DNA from: CAVYHJ01 sp963768165 [NCBI: uncultured bacterium]
Lineage (GTDB): Bacteria > UBP4 > UBA4092
Direction of reading: 5' to 3'
NCBI GenBank assembly: GCA_963768165.1
Contig: CAVYHJ010000028.1
Location: forward strand, 62,001-126,000
DNA: 64,000 bases
Shown here: piece after piece, positions 7,598 through 15,985 of the stretch
How the letters are laid out: each line of letters opens with the position of its first letter
Numbering within the stretch: position 1 is the first letter of the stretch
The notes under the pieces: generated by a model
Told to the model about the DNA's origin: nothing
What the model saw: only the letters and a program-made list of their open reading frames with translations
Database searches by the model: none
Translations under genes and position numbers: made by a program

Positions 7598-8689
7598 ATG
7601 CGTAAATGGTTTTTAGCCATTATTTGTTTATTGGAAATTTTAGCTCTGATTCTGGGGTGTTCTGAGAAATCTAAAAAAACCATTTTTATCCGGATTTCCC
7701 AAATCAAACCGCGTGGGTTGGTGGATACCAAACTTTTGAAACATTCGATTGATATTCTTCCTCTCCTCAAATATCCGCCAACTTTGGATGGAGATGCTGT
7801 CGTGGAATATCAGAATGCAATAAAAATTCATGATATTAATCAGCTAGTTGTGAGCCAAAACAAAGCTAAGGTTATCTACAATACGGAAGTTCCAGAACTC
7901 AATTATCTCTTAAAGGCTGCAGAATATAAGTCCTGTAATCTTTATTCTTTCATAACAACTCACGCACTCTGGACATTACAAGGCATGAGTTGGGCATTAC
8001 TTGCCAAAGGAGACAAATATATACAAAATCATCAAACAGAAAATGGTCTAAAATGTTATGCAGCAGTTTTACTTCTGGGCGAACGATTACAGAATGCCTC
8101 TTCAGAAACAAATTTTTCTTATGGCTCTGGACTCATGATATCCAAAAGGGCTTCCGACTCACTTATGAATTATTACACAAGCATTGGAAACAAAGAAAAA
8201 GCAAACATATTCCAAGCTTATAATAAAGAGTGTGAAGATATATTACATCAGTATTATGAGAAACGGGACATCGCAATGCAATCACAAAATTTTGCATCAC
8301 ATAGCTTTCTTTCTTTATATGAATATACCGGACTCAATAAACCCATCACGATAGTTACCACCAAACTGGACGCATTAATTGAGATGGCGTTGTTTGATGA
8401 ATCCAGCAGTTACCGTGGATTGGCTATATACTGGTTAGGATATGATCGGTTTTTAACTCAAGATGAAATCATTGGTATCCCCTATAATACACAGCAAAGA
8501 TTTTATATCGAAGAAATCCTAAAATACATTCAAAAGAATGACAAGGATAGTAGTGTCCGGGAAGCAGCGGAAAAGGCATTGAAAATGACTGCCAAAGAGG
8601 TTAAAAAAAGTGCCATTGAGAGTTACGGTGTTTATCGTCAAACAATAACTGTAATGTCTACTTTACTATCCTCCACCACCCACCCGTAA
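7598..8689 (+). CDS. Lipoprotein of unknown function with a C-terminal HEAT-like segment
   Basis: The N-terminus MRKWFLAIICLLEILALILGC has a positive end, a hydrophobic core and a lipobox-like LILGC, so a lipid-anchored exported protein is likely. The body is mainly helical. Residues about 255-345 look like HEAT-type repeats (DESSSYRGLAIYWLGY, then DSSVREAAEKALK), as in exported scaffold proteins. No enzymatic motif is recognised. Four bases separate it from the cytosine deaminase gene, implying co-transcription, but no functional link is evident. Confidence 0.85.
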   Translation: MRKWFLAIICLLEILALILGCSEKSKKTIFIRISQIKPRGLVDTKLLKHSIDILPLLKYPPTLDGDAVVEYQNAIKIHDINQLVVSQNKAKVIYNTEVPELNYLLKAAEYKSCNLYSFITTHALWTLQGMSWALLAKGDKYIQNHQTENGLKCYAAVLLLGERLQNASSETNFSYGSGLMISKRASDSLMNYYTSIGNKEKANIFQAYNKECEDILHQYYEKRDIAMQSQNFASHSFLSLYEYTGLNKPITIVTTKLDALIEMALFDESSSYRGLAIYWLGYDRFLTQDEIIGIPYNTQQRFYIEEILKYIQKNDKDSSVREAAEKALKMTAKEVKKSAIESYGVYRQTITVMSTLLSSTTHP

Positions 8690-8722
8690 TTTCCCATTTA
8701 CATTCCCTTTACTACTGTGCTT

Positions 8723-8753
8723 GGAGTGGAATTGTTAATTTCAATTCCACTCC
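8723..8753. repeat. Small perfect hairpin, 'GGAATTG-N7-CAATTCC' family, copy 1
   Basis: GGAGTGGAATTG (8723-8734), a 7-base AT-rich loop, and CAATTCCACTCC (8742-8753): a 12-bp perfect stem with no T-run after it. Two further copies are at 38281-38309 and 50434-50464, with the same core and loop length. Confidence 0.85.
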
Positions 8754-8877
8754 TGTTCCGCTACCGGGTCAAAATGGCATGCCTGCCATTCCATAGAGAA
8801 GATGGGCACTCTTCTACAAATGTAGAAGAGTTTAATTTCAATAAAATCAATGATAAAAGATTTTATAAATGGAATAC

Positions 8878-8906
8878 TTGCTCTACCAAGGGGGGTGTCC
8901 TACAAT
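8878..8906 (+). promoter_or_regulatory. Promoter of the lpd-pair
   Basis: TTGCTC (8878-8883), 17-base spacer, TACAAT (8901-8906); the ATG of lpdA follows 26 bases later. The -10 matches that of the S53 gene promoters. Confidence 0.55.
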
Positions 8907-8932
8907 AGAATTCCTGTTTTGGAAGAAAAATC

Positions 8933-10348
8933 ATGGATCAAACTGTAGAACATTATGAGATTGCGATTTTAGGCGGGGGACCGGCGGGTTATGTCGGTGC
9001 GATTCGCGCGGCTCAATTGGGTAAAAAAGTTTGCGTGATTGAAAAGGAAGAAGTCGGGGGTACGTGCTTATTGCACGGGTGTATACCGACCAAAACCATC
9101 TTGTCTACGTCGGAATTGCTCTATAAAATTCAACATACAGCGGAATTGGGGTTAATCCTCGAAGGAACGATTAAACCGGATTATCCCAAAATCATCCAAC
9201 ATAAAAATCATATTGTGACCACCCTCGTAAACGGAATCAAAAGTCTGTTCAAGAGTTATCAAATCCCCACCTATTACGGATCGGGACATTTTAAAAATGC
9301 CAAAACCATTGAAGTCACTCCGGTACTGGGAAAAACCATTTTAATATCCGCAGATAATCTACTAATTGCAACTGGTTCTCATCCCGCGAATATTCCCGGA
9401 TTTTCCTTTGACGGAAAACGGATTTTATCCACGACCGATATTTTGCGGGTAACGGAAATTCCCAAATCGTTGTTGATTCTAGGCGCGGGCGCATCCGGAT
9501 GCGAATTCGCTTTTATGTTTGCGGAGTTGGGTTCCGAAGTGACCGTGGTGGAAATGCTGTCGCATGCCCTGCCGGCGGAAGACACGGAAATATCGGAATT
9601 ATTAGAGCGGCAATTCCGCAAACGTAAAATCCGTTTATTGACTCAAACCAAAATCGCTTCCGTAGATTTGACCGATGAGACCCGCATCACGGCACATTTA
9701 TTCAAAGGCGAACCGCTCCATGCCGAGAAATTGCTGGTGAGTGTCGGTCGAATCTTAAATTCAAAACATATTGGATTGGAAGAAATCGGTGTTAAATTGG
9801 GAACCAAAAACGAAATCCTCGTTAATGAAAAAATGGAAACCTCTGTGCCTTTTATCCATGCGGCGGGTGATGTGACGGGAAAAATGATGCTGGCTCATGT
9901 AGCATCCGCCCAAGCGATTGTCGCTATTAATAATATGTGCGGCAAAAACCAAACGATGAATTATCATTCGATTCCCTGGAACACGTTTACGCATCCATCC
10001 GTATCTCATGTGGGATTGACGGAAGAACAATGTATTCAAGAAAAACGGAAAATCAAGGTTGGACGGTTTTCATATCGTGCGCTAGGCGCCGCGCAAGTGA
10101 GCGGAGAATTGGACGGCATGGTCAAAATTATCGCCGATGAAAAATCGGACAAAATCCTGGGAGTTCATATTCTTGGCACACGCTCTACGGAATTGATTCA
10201 AGAAGCTGTCGTGGCGATGGAAAATGATCTCACTACCACGCAATGGAGTCACGCCATGCATGCCCATCCGACATTCTCGGAAGTGATTATTGAGGCGCTC
10301 CATGATATCCACCATCAATCCATCCACAGCCCCCCAAAAACAAATTAG
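8933..10348 (+). CDS. lpdA: Dihydrolipoamide dehydrogenase (E3), pyridine nucleotide-disulfide oxidoreductase class I
   Basis: FAD enzyme that reoxidises lipoyl groups of 2-oxoacid dehydrogenase complexes or the glycine cleavage system. Seen: the FAD-binding GGGPAGYVGAIRAAQLG at about residues 14-30, the redox-active disulfide in GGTCLLHGCIPTK at about 42-54, the NAD-binding GAGASGCEFAFMFAELG at about 183-199, the second FAD motif FIHAAGDVTG, and the C-terminal His-Glu pair in HAHPTFSEVIIEA. The 471-residue length is normal. No E1 or E2 genes are adjacent, so the partner complex must be encoded elsewhere; a stand-alone role cannot be excluded. The membrane-protein gene downstream begins 14 bases after the stop. 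Confidence 0.94.
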   Translation: MDQTVEHYEIAILGGGPAGYVGAIRAAQLGKKVCVIEKEEVGGTCLLHGCIPTKTILSTSELLYKIQHTAELGLILEGTIKPDYPKIIQHKNHIVTTLVNGIKSLFKSYQIPTYYGSGHFKNAKTIEVTPVLGKTILISADNLLIATGSHPANIPGFSFDGKRILSTTDILRVTEIPKSLLILGAGASGCEFAFMFAELGSEVTVVEMLSHALPAEDTEISELLERQFRKRKIRLLTQTKIASVDLTDETRITAHLFKGEPLHAEKLLVSVGRILNSKHIGLEEIGVKLGTKNEILVNEKMETSVPFIHAAGDVTGKMMLAHVASAQAIVAINNMCGKNQTMNYHSIPWNTFTHPSVSHVGLTEEQCIQEKRKIKVGRFSYRALGAAQVSGELDGMVKIIADEKSDKILGVHILGTRSTELIQEAVVAMENDLTTTQWSHAMHAHPTFSEVIIEALHDIHHQSIHSPPKTN

Positions 10349-10362
10349 CGGATTTTATTCTT

Positions 10363-10827
10363 ATGAATTGGCAACTGAAATATAGTATCGTCCTGCCGGA
10401 GAATTTGGTGCGTGCTCATTTTCTCATTTATCTGGGAAAGACCAAAGTACGGATCATTGAAACGGATACTTCCACAATTGAATTTCGTCCTTTGGAACAT
10501 ATTCTTATGGCCCGGCATCCCCTAGGCAGTCTTTCCAAAGGAGTTATTGAATTTAAAAAAATGCAAGAGGATGTGACGGAGATTCAAATTATTTTAAATC
10601 CCAATCCCCTGCGTGCGTTTGCGATTCTATTCCCTGCCTTGTTTATCATCATCTTGACTTTTTTCGGACATTGGATAACGGGAACGCCTGTTCTGGAAAT
10701 TTTAAAAAATCTCTGGTCCATTTATGTCAGTGTAATTGGCGGAGCTTACTTGATTTACCTGCTTATTAAACAAACGGTGATTCACTATTTCAATAAGCTC
10801 GTGGAAGAAGCAAAAATGTTGATATAA
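10363..10827 (+). CDS. Membrane protein of unknown function, two transmembrane helices
   Basis: Not recognised. 154 residues: a soluble N-terminal part of about 85 residues with beta-type alternation, then two hydrophobic helices at about 86-108 (AFAILFPALFIIILTFFGHW) and 118-140 (WSIYVSVIGGAYLIYLLI), and a short cytoplasmic-type tail. No signal cleavage site. It follows lpdA by 14 bases and is probably on the same transcript. It is convergent with the end of the ribosomal operon. Confidence 0.75.
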   Translation: MNWQLKYSIVLPENLVRAHFLIYLGKTKVRIIETDTSTIEFRPLEHILMARHPLGSLSKGVIEFKKMQEDVTEIQIILNPNPLRAFAILFPALFIIILTFFGHWITGTPVLEILKNLWSIYVSVIGGAYLIYLLIKQTVIHYFNKLVEEAKMLI

Positions 10828-10884
10828 TTCTCCCCTTGTTTTTAAATCGAAGAATTATTCCTGAGATTGAATTGGACGGTAGTA

Positions 10885-11118
10885 CTATGCCTTCAATAGC
10901 AACGCAATGATGATGGCGATATATCCACCTATAATCGAAAACGGTGATGCAATCGAAGCCCAATTTTGACCGGAGGGGTCTACCAGGGTTAACAGAAAAA
11001 ATCCAACCGCGATAGCTACCAATCCGGCCGTAAAAAGAACCTTTTTCAAAAATATCTTTTTTTCAATATCTGAAACCGGTGAATTACCGGCGGTCTGAGA
11101 CAGCGGCTTGTTTTCCAC
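10885..11118 (-). CDS. Small membrane protein, two helices (DUF3098-like)
   Basis: 77 residues, with transmembrane helices at about 27-47 (VLFTAGLVAIAVGFFLLTLV) and 57-76. The GTG start at 11118 lies inside rplQ, overlapping its end by 35 bases. An AGAGGTG ribosome site is seven bases upstream, which points to translational coupling with rplQ. It resembles small DUF3098 membrane proteins. It is the last gene of the ribosomal transcript; its job is unknown. Confidence 0.72.
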   Translation of the reverse strand: MENKPLSQTAGNSPVSDIEKKIFLKKVLFTAGLVAIAVGFFLLTLVDPSGQNWASIASPFSIIGGYIAIIIALLLKA

Positions 11119-11497
11119 TGGGTTTCACCTCTTCTTTTTGCGGTGCATCCACCAATTCCAAACGCGCCATAAACGCGGCATCTCCCGGACGGCGCGCCAG
11201 TTTGATAATCCGAGTATATCCACCGGCCCGGTCGGCACAACGGGGAGCGATGGTATCAAACAATCTTTTTAAGACCGTTTTATTTTTTACCGTCCTGGAC
11301 ACCAACTGGCGGTGATGCAAATTTTTGGCTTTGGCGTGAGTCACCAATTTTTCTGCAATGGGCCGCAACGCTTTGGCTTTAGATTCCGTAGTTAATATAC
11401 TGTCGTGTTCAAATAACGCCGTGACCATGTTCGAAAACAAGGCTTTACGATGCGCTGTTTTTCGTCCTAATTTTTTTCCTGACATTCCGTGTCGCAT
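11084..11497 (-). CDS. rplQ: 50S ribosomal protein L17
   Basis: Large-subunit protein near the exit tunnel. The 137 residues start with the family's MRHGMSGKKLGRKTAHRKAL and contain LFEHDSILTTESKAK, which is typical. The C-terminal ~15 residues (EVKPSGKQAAVSDRR) are a variable tail, and their codons also contain the ribosome site and start of the next small gene. Directly downstream of rpoA, as in most bacteria. Confidence 0.97.
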   Translation of the reverse strand: MRHGMSGKKLGRKTAHRKALFSNMVTALFEHDSILTTESKAKALRPIAEKLVTHAKAKNLHHRQLVSRTVKNKTVLKRLFDTIAPRCADRAGGYTRIIKLARRPGDAAFMARLELVDAPQKEEVKPSGKQAAVSDRR

Positions 11498-11525
11498 AAA
11501 ACTTTTTAAACCTCTTCTTGTTCAA

Positions 11526-12560
11526 CTATTTGTCTCGGGATTTCTTTTTCCCTGTATCTTTGAATTCCATATCCTCGTCGTCGGATATATCCTGGGGGAT
11601 TGGAGCCAGACTATACCCCAATTTTTCCAATATTTCAACGATTTCCGTTAAGGATTTTTTTCCAAAATTTCGGTGTTTTAATAATGACTCTTCATTGTAG
11701 GAAACTAATTCTCGGATGGTCTTAATATTGGCTGCCTTCAAACAATTATACGCCCGAACCGATAACTCCAGTTCTTCCACACTGCGGTCTAAATCTTTAT
11801 CAAAGGCCGGAGTCGAAGAATCCGTTTTTTCGTCGGCTCCCTTCCCAACTTTTTCTTCTTCTTTATCTTCTACCTTTAAAAATACATTGAAATGGTTGAT
11901 GATAATTTGTGACGCGGTAGAAATCGCATCCTGGGGGGTCACACTACCATTAGTCCAGATTTCGAGAGTTAATTTTTCATAATCGGTAATTTGTCCCACA
12001 CGGGTATTGACCACTTCATATTTGACCCGTTGAACCGGAGAATAAATCGAATCTACTGGAATCACGCCAATCGGGTGATGCGGCTTTTTATTGGCTTCTG
12101 CTGGAACATATCCACGTCCCCGTCCGATATTCACTTCCATTTGCAAATGTGCACCGGCACTTAAGGTGGCAATCGGCAAATCTGGATTAAAAATTTCCAC
12201 TGCGCTATTGGCTTGAAAATCCTTGGCTGTTACAATCCCTTCCCGTTCCACATCAAGATATATGGTTTGCGGTTCACCGGTCACAGTTTTCACCACCAGT
12301 GCTTTCATATTCATAATAATATCCAACACATCTTCCGCTACACCTTGAATCACGGAGGTTTCATGGAGCACACCATCTATCTTGACGGTAGTTACTGCAT
12401 CTCCTTGAATAGACGACAGCAAAACCCGCCGGAGCGAATTTCCAATCGTCACCCCGTATCCGCGTTCCAAGGGTTCCAAGAATACTTTTCCGTATTCTTT
12501 GGTAAGTGTTTTTTCATCCCAACTTAATTTGCTGGGAGTAAGAAAATCATTTAATGCCAT
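11526..12560 (-). CDS. rpoA: DNA-directed RNA polymerase subunit alpha
   Basis: Assembly platform of RNA polymerase and contact for activators and UP elements. The N-terminal domain (about 1-235) has the conserved EPLERGYGVTIGNSLRRVLLSS dimerisation segment near residue 30. An acidic, lysine-rich linker (about 236-262, VEDKEEEKVGKGADEK) precedes the C-terminal HhH domain (about 268-330, SVRAYNCLKAANIKTIREL and RNFGKKSLTEI). The 344-residue length is slightly above the common 315-330 because of the linker and a charged tail. It lies between rpsD and rplQ as usual. Confidence 0.98.
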   Translation of the reverse strand: MALNDFLTPSKLSWDEKTLTKEYGKVFLEPLERGYGVTIGNSLRRVLLSSIQGDAVTTVKIDGVLHETSVIQGVAEDVLDIIMNMKALVVKTVTGEPQTIYLDVEREGIVTAKDFQANSAVEIFNPDLPIATLSAGAHLQMEVNIGRGRGYVPAEANKKPHHPIGVIPVDSIYSPVQRVKYEVVNTRVGQITDYEKLTLEIWTNGSVTPQDAISTASQIIINHFNVFLKVEDKEEEKVGKGADEKTDSSTPAFDKDLDRSVEELELSVRAYNCLKAANIKTIRELVSYNEESLLKHRNFGKKSLTEIVEILEKLGYSLAPIPQDISDDEDMEFKDTGKKKSRDK

Positions 12561-12642
12561 ATATTTTTTTCTCCTTTAGTGTCGTGTTATCACCGAACCG
12601 CATCCCCGGCATTGATGGAGATTACGTTATTCGGCGAAACAC

Positions 12643-13269
12643 CTATTTGGAGTATAATTCAACGACCAGTTGTTCTAGAACCTGGGTCGGAATTGCATCT
12701 CGCGATGGTATACTTACAAAAGTTCCCTGCAATTTTTCAACGTCTCTGGATAACCAAACGGGTAATTCCTGAGTCTGGGAAAATTCCCATGCCCTCACCA
12801 CCGGCACTAATTGTTTGCTCTTCTCTTTAAGCGAAATCACCGCACCGGGTTTAACTAAATAGGATGGGATGTCCACTTTTTTCCCATTGACCAAAACATG
12901 TCCATGAAGAACCAATTGACGGGCTTCCGCACGGGATGTCGCAAAACCCAGACGGTACGCCAAATTATCCAGTCGTCTTTCAAGAATGACTAATAAATTG
13001 GTACCTGTCACTCCACGCAACCGGTTGGCAATTCCAAAATACCGGCGAAATTGCTGTTCCATGATGCCGTACATTACTTTTAATTTCTGTTTTTCCCGTA
13101 AATGTAACCGGTATTCCGACGGTTTCACACGTCCCCGGCCATGTTGTCCGGGAGCGTAACTCCGGCGAGATATCGCACATTTTTCTCCATAACATCGTGC
13201 CCCTTTTAGGAATAATTTAACACCTTCCCTACGGCACAACCGACACATTGGTCCTGTTAACTTTGCCAC
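12643..13269 (-). CDS. rpsD: 30S ribosomal protein S4, zinc-binding form
   Basis: Primary 16S rRNA binder and ram-site protein. 208 residues. The N-terminus keeps four cysteines (C9, C12, C26, C31) as in zinc-containing S4. The S4 RNA-binding domain follows at about 98-160 ([35 protein letters not shown]). An 82-base gap separates it from rpoA. Confidence 0.97.
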   Translation of the reverse strand: MAKLTGPMCRLCRREGVKLFLKGARCYGEKCAISRRSYAPGQHGRGRVKPSEYRLHLREKQKLKVMYGIMEQQFRRYFGIANRLRGVTGTNLLVILERRLDNLAYRLGFATSRAEARQLVLHGHVLVNGKKVDIPSYLVKPGAVISLKEKSKQLVPVVRAWEFSQTQELPVWLSRDVEKLQGTFVSIPSRDAIPTQVLEQLVVELYSK

Positions 13270-13289
13270 TTATTTCCTCCCATCACCTG

Positions 13290-13670
13290 CTACACCCTTC
13301 TCCGTTTGGGTGGACGACACCCGTTATGCGGAATCGGGGTAACATCTTTTATCATATTAATATCCAGCCCGGCGGCTTGAATCGCGCGTATCGCTGATTC
13401 CCGCCCGGAACCCGGACCTTTCACAAAAACTTCTACTTGTTTCAAACCTAATTCCAATGCTTTTCTGGCCGCCGCTTCCGCTGTGACCTGCGCCGCGAAC
13501 GGGGTACTTTTACGTGACCCTTTAAACCCTTGAGTTCCCGCAGAGGCCCATGCCAGGGTATTCCCTTTCGGATCGGTTATGGTCACTATAGTATTATTAA
13601 AAGTGGCTTGCACATGTGCAATCCCTCTAGTAATTCCTACGGCACCTTTTTTACGCGCTTTCTTTTCCAT
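13290..13670 (-). CDS. rpsK: 30S ribosomal protein S11
   Basis: Platform protein of the small subunit. 126 residues with [45 protein letters not shown] and the terminal [18 protein letters not shown], which is highly conserved. Position between rpsM and rpsD is standard. Confidence 0.98.
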   Translation of the reverse strand: MEKKARKKGAVGITRGIAHVQATFNNTIVTITDPKGNTLAWASAGTQGFKGSRKSTPFAAQVTAEAAARKALELGLKQVEVFVKGPGSGRESAIRAIQAAGLDINMIKDVTPIPHNGCRPPKRRRV

Positions 13671-13687
13671 AATTTACCTCGCTTGGT

Positions 13688-14065
13688 TTATTCTTCTTTC
13701 TTTCTCATGATACCCACAGTCTTACGGGGTCCTTTGCGGGTTCGCGCGTTAGTATGGGTACGTTGTCCGCGAACCGGCAACCCTTTGCGATGCCGCAGTC
13801 CCTGCCAACACCCGATATCCATATAGCGTTTGATATTCATGGATACCTCGCGCCGTAAATCCCCCTCCACTTCATAATCGCGGGAGATAATAGCATTAAT
13901 CCGGTTAACTTGTTCATCGGATAAATCTTTCACCCGGGTACTGGGTTCCACATTGGCAAGTTTCAAAACTTTCACAGATAAGGTTTTCCCGATCCCATAA
14001 ATATAAGTTAGAGAAACATCTACCCGTTTTTCTCTTGGAATATCAATTCCTGCAATACGCGCCAT
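13688..14065 (-). CDS. rpsM: 30S ribosomal protein S13
   Basis: Head protein contacting P-site tRNA and 5S-side bridges. 125 residues starting [20 protein letters not shown], with [26 protein letters not shown] and the basic tail [14 protein letters not shown]. Eight bases downstream of rpmJ. Confidence 0.98.
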   Translation of the reverse strand: MARIAGIDIPREKRVDVSLTYIYGIGKTLSVKVLKLANVEPSTRVKDLSDEQVNRINAIISRDYEVEGDLRREVSMNIKRYMDIGCWQGLRHRKGLPVRGQRTHTNARTRKGPRKTVGIMRKKEE

Positions 14066-14073
14066 AATTTCGC

Positions 14074-14187
14074 CTATCCTTGTCTTTGTTTATGCCGGGG
14101 ATTGGTGCAAATGACGCGCACCACACCACGCCGTTTGATAATCCGGCATTTTTCACAAATTTTTTTGACTGATGATCGAACTTTCAT
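14074..14187 (-). CDS. rpmJ: 50S ribosomal protein L36
   Basis: 37 residues, too short for many gene callers. Translation starts [19 protein letters not shown] and ends NPRHKQRQG. The zinc ligands C11, C14, C27 and H32 are all present, so this is the zinc-binding C+ form. It lies between infA and rpsM, its usual place. Confidence 0.95.
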   Translation of the reverse strand: MKVRSSVKKICEKCRIIKRRGVVRVICTNPRHKQRQG

Positions 14188-14200
14188 ATTATTCACCTGA

Positions 14201-14419
14201 TTATTTATTGCGATATGTAATTCGTCCCCGCGTTAAATCGTATGGGGATAACTCGACTTTGACTTTATCGCCTGGAAGAATGCGAATGAAATGCATCCGC
14301 ATTTTACCGGATACATATGCCAGAACCTTGTGCCCATTATCGAGTTCTACTCGAAAAGTTGCATTCGGTAATGGTTCAATCACCGTCCCCTCAACCTCAA
14401 TCGCTTCCTCTTTAGGCAT
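14201..14419 (-). CDS. infA: Translation initiation factor IF-1
   Basis: 72-residue OB-fold factor that binds the ribosomal A site during initiation. Seen: [58 protein letters not shown]; all conserved in IF-1. Thirteen bases before rpmJ. Confidence 0.98.
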   Translation of the reverse strand: MPKEEAIEVEGTVIEPLPNATFRVELDNGHKVLAYVSGKMRMHFIRILPGDKVKVELSPYDLTRGRITYRNK

Positions 14420-14465
14420 AATCTCCTATAGTTAAATTTGTTAACTTTTTTTCTAACTTTTCACC

Positions 14466-15217
14466 TTACACTTTTGTTAATATCTTCGGTCCTTGTTTCG
14501 TAATGGCGACAGTATGTTCAAAATGTGCCGCGGGCTTTTTGTCCCGCATGACGACCGTCCATCCGTCTTTCTGGATGTCTACTTCGGGCCGACCCATGCC
14601 GACCATCGGTTCAATCGCCAAAACCATTCCATCTTTCAACCGGACACCTGTCCCGGCATCGCCAAAATTCGGCACCGCCGGTTCTTCATGCATCGCTAGT
14701 CCTATACCGTGTCCGATAAAGTCCCGGATGACAGAGAATCCGTGTTTTTCGACGTATTCCTGAATCGTATAGGAGATATCCCCTACACGATTTCCAACAA
14801 CCGCTTTGGAAATCCCCTTGTACAGGGACTCTTCCGTAACCTGAACCAAGACTTCGTTTTCTGTATTCCGCGATTTGCTTTCCAGAATTACGGTCTCGGC
14901 GGCATCGGCATAAAATCCGTTTTTCACCACCGTTACATCGAGACTAACGATGTCCCCCTCTTTCAATTTCCGGTCTGAGGGGATCCCGTGAACCACTTCT
15001 TCATTCACGGAAACACACATATTCGCGGGATACCCGCGATATCCAAGATCTGCCGATTTGGCGCTGCGTTCGCGTATTAATTCCGCGGCCCACCTGTCAA
15101 TTTCTAGAGTGGTTACGCCCGGCGCAATTTTTTTTTAAGTTCCGTCATGACTTCCGCAACCACAATTCCACTCTGACGGATTTGTTCGATTTCCTTGAGC
15201 GATTTAAAGACTATCAT
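14466..15217 (-). CDS. map: Type I methionine aminopeptidase, frame broken at an A9 tract
   Basis: Removes the initiator methionine. The intact frame 14466-15020 covers residues from MCVSVNEEVVHG to the end and carries the metal ligands in DVTVVKNGFYAD, HGIGLAMHEEP and IEPMVGMG. The upstream part is present but out of frame. From the ATG at 15217 the protein reads MIVFKSLKEIEQIRQSG...MTELKKK and then stops (TAA). Shifting by one base at the A-run (T9 on the plus strand, 15128-15136) gives IAPGVTTLEIDRWAAEL...GYRGYPAN, which joins the downstream frame exactly as in intact MetAPs. One more A, or two fewer, would restore the gene. Since map is usually essential, I favour a homopolymer sequence error or slippage over a true pseudogene. 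It follows adk directly. Confidence 0.9.
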
Positions 15218-15221
15218 TATA

Positions 15222-15878
15222 TCATGAAACCTTGATTTTATCTAATTCCGCACAGATATCCGCGAAAACGGTCGTCATTGTCCGGTCACCGTTAAATGTT
15301 GCTAATTTGTTCCGTTCTTTATAAAAATCCAACAATGGTTTGGTCTGTGTATCATAGACCTGAAACCTTTTTCTGACCGTGTCTTCCCGGTCATCCACCC
15401 GTTGAACCAAATTCCCGCCGCAGGCATCGCATTTATTCTCCTTTTTCGGCGGTTGATTCAATACATTATAGACCCGCCCGCATTTTTCACAGGTCCGCCG
15501 GTTGGTTAACCGTTTTACTAGCGTTTCTTCCTCTACACTCAGATAAATCACACGGTCAATTGGGCGTTTTCTCAGTTCCATACTTTTTTCCAGTGATTCT
15601 GCCTGAGGAATTGTTCGGGGAACACCGTCCAACACAAATCCACTCTTACATCGCGGACTATCCAATTCCGATTCAAGTATTTTGAGAATCACACTATCGG
15701 GAACCAGTAACCCTTTTTCCATATAACTTAGAGCTTCTTTTCCCAACACCGTTTTTTCTTCAACGTTTTGCCGTAATATATTGCCGGTGGACACATGAGC
15801 GAGTTTATATCGTGTGACAATCAAATCGCCCTGCGCACCTTTTCCTGATCCTGGAGGTCCTAACAGTATTAATTGCAA
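15222..15878 (-). CDS. adk: Adenylate kinase, long zinc-lid form
   Basis: Interconverts AMP plus ATP with two ADP. P-loop GPPGSGKGAQ at the N-terminus (Ala where most have Thr before Q), HVSTGNILR, GFVLDGVPRTIPQAE, and a lid with a four-cysteine zinc site: CEKC at about 130-133 and CDAC at about 150-153. The DDREDTVRKR segment is also conserved. 218 residues. Its stop lies four bases before the ATG of map, so the two are tightly coupled. Confidence 0.97.
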   Translation of the reverse strand: MQLILLGPPGSGKGAQGDLIVTRYKLAHVSTGNILRQNVEEKTVLGKEALSYMEKGLLVPDSVILKILESELDSPRCKSGFVLDGVPRTIPQAESLEKSMELRKRPIDRVIYLSVEEETLVKRLTNRRTCEKCGRVYNVLNQPPKKENKCDACGGNLVQRVDDREDTVRKRFQVYDTQTKPLLDFYKERNKLATFNGDRTMTTVFADICAELDKIKVS

Positions 15879-15934
15879 ATATGCTTTCCTTTACATAACC
15901 TTCGTTGTAACTTTGTAATTTATCCATCTTTGCT

Positions 15935-15958
15935 ATGAACGAGAGCAGTCTCGTTCAT
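15935..15958. other. 10-bp hairpin between secY and adk
   Basis: ATGAACGAGA and TCTCGTTCAT with a 4-base loop. No T-run follows on the minus strand, so it is not a classical terminator; it may affect mRNA processing in the operon. Confidence 0.5.
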
Positions 15959-15985
15959 TACAAGACCTGTCATTTTCAGAAACTT

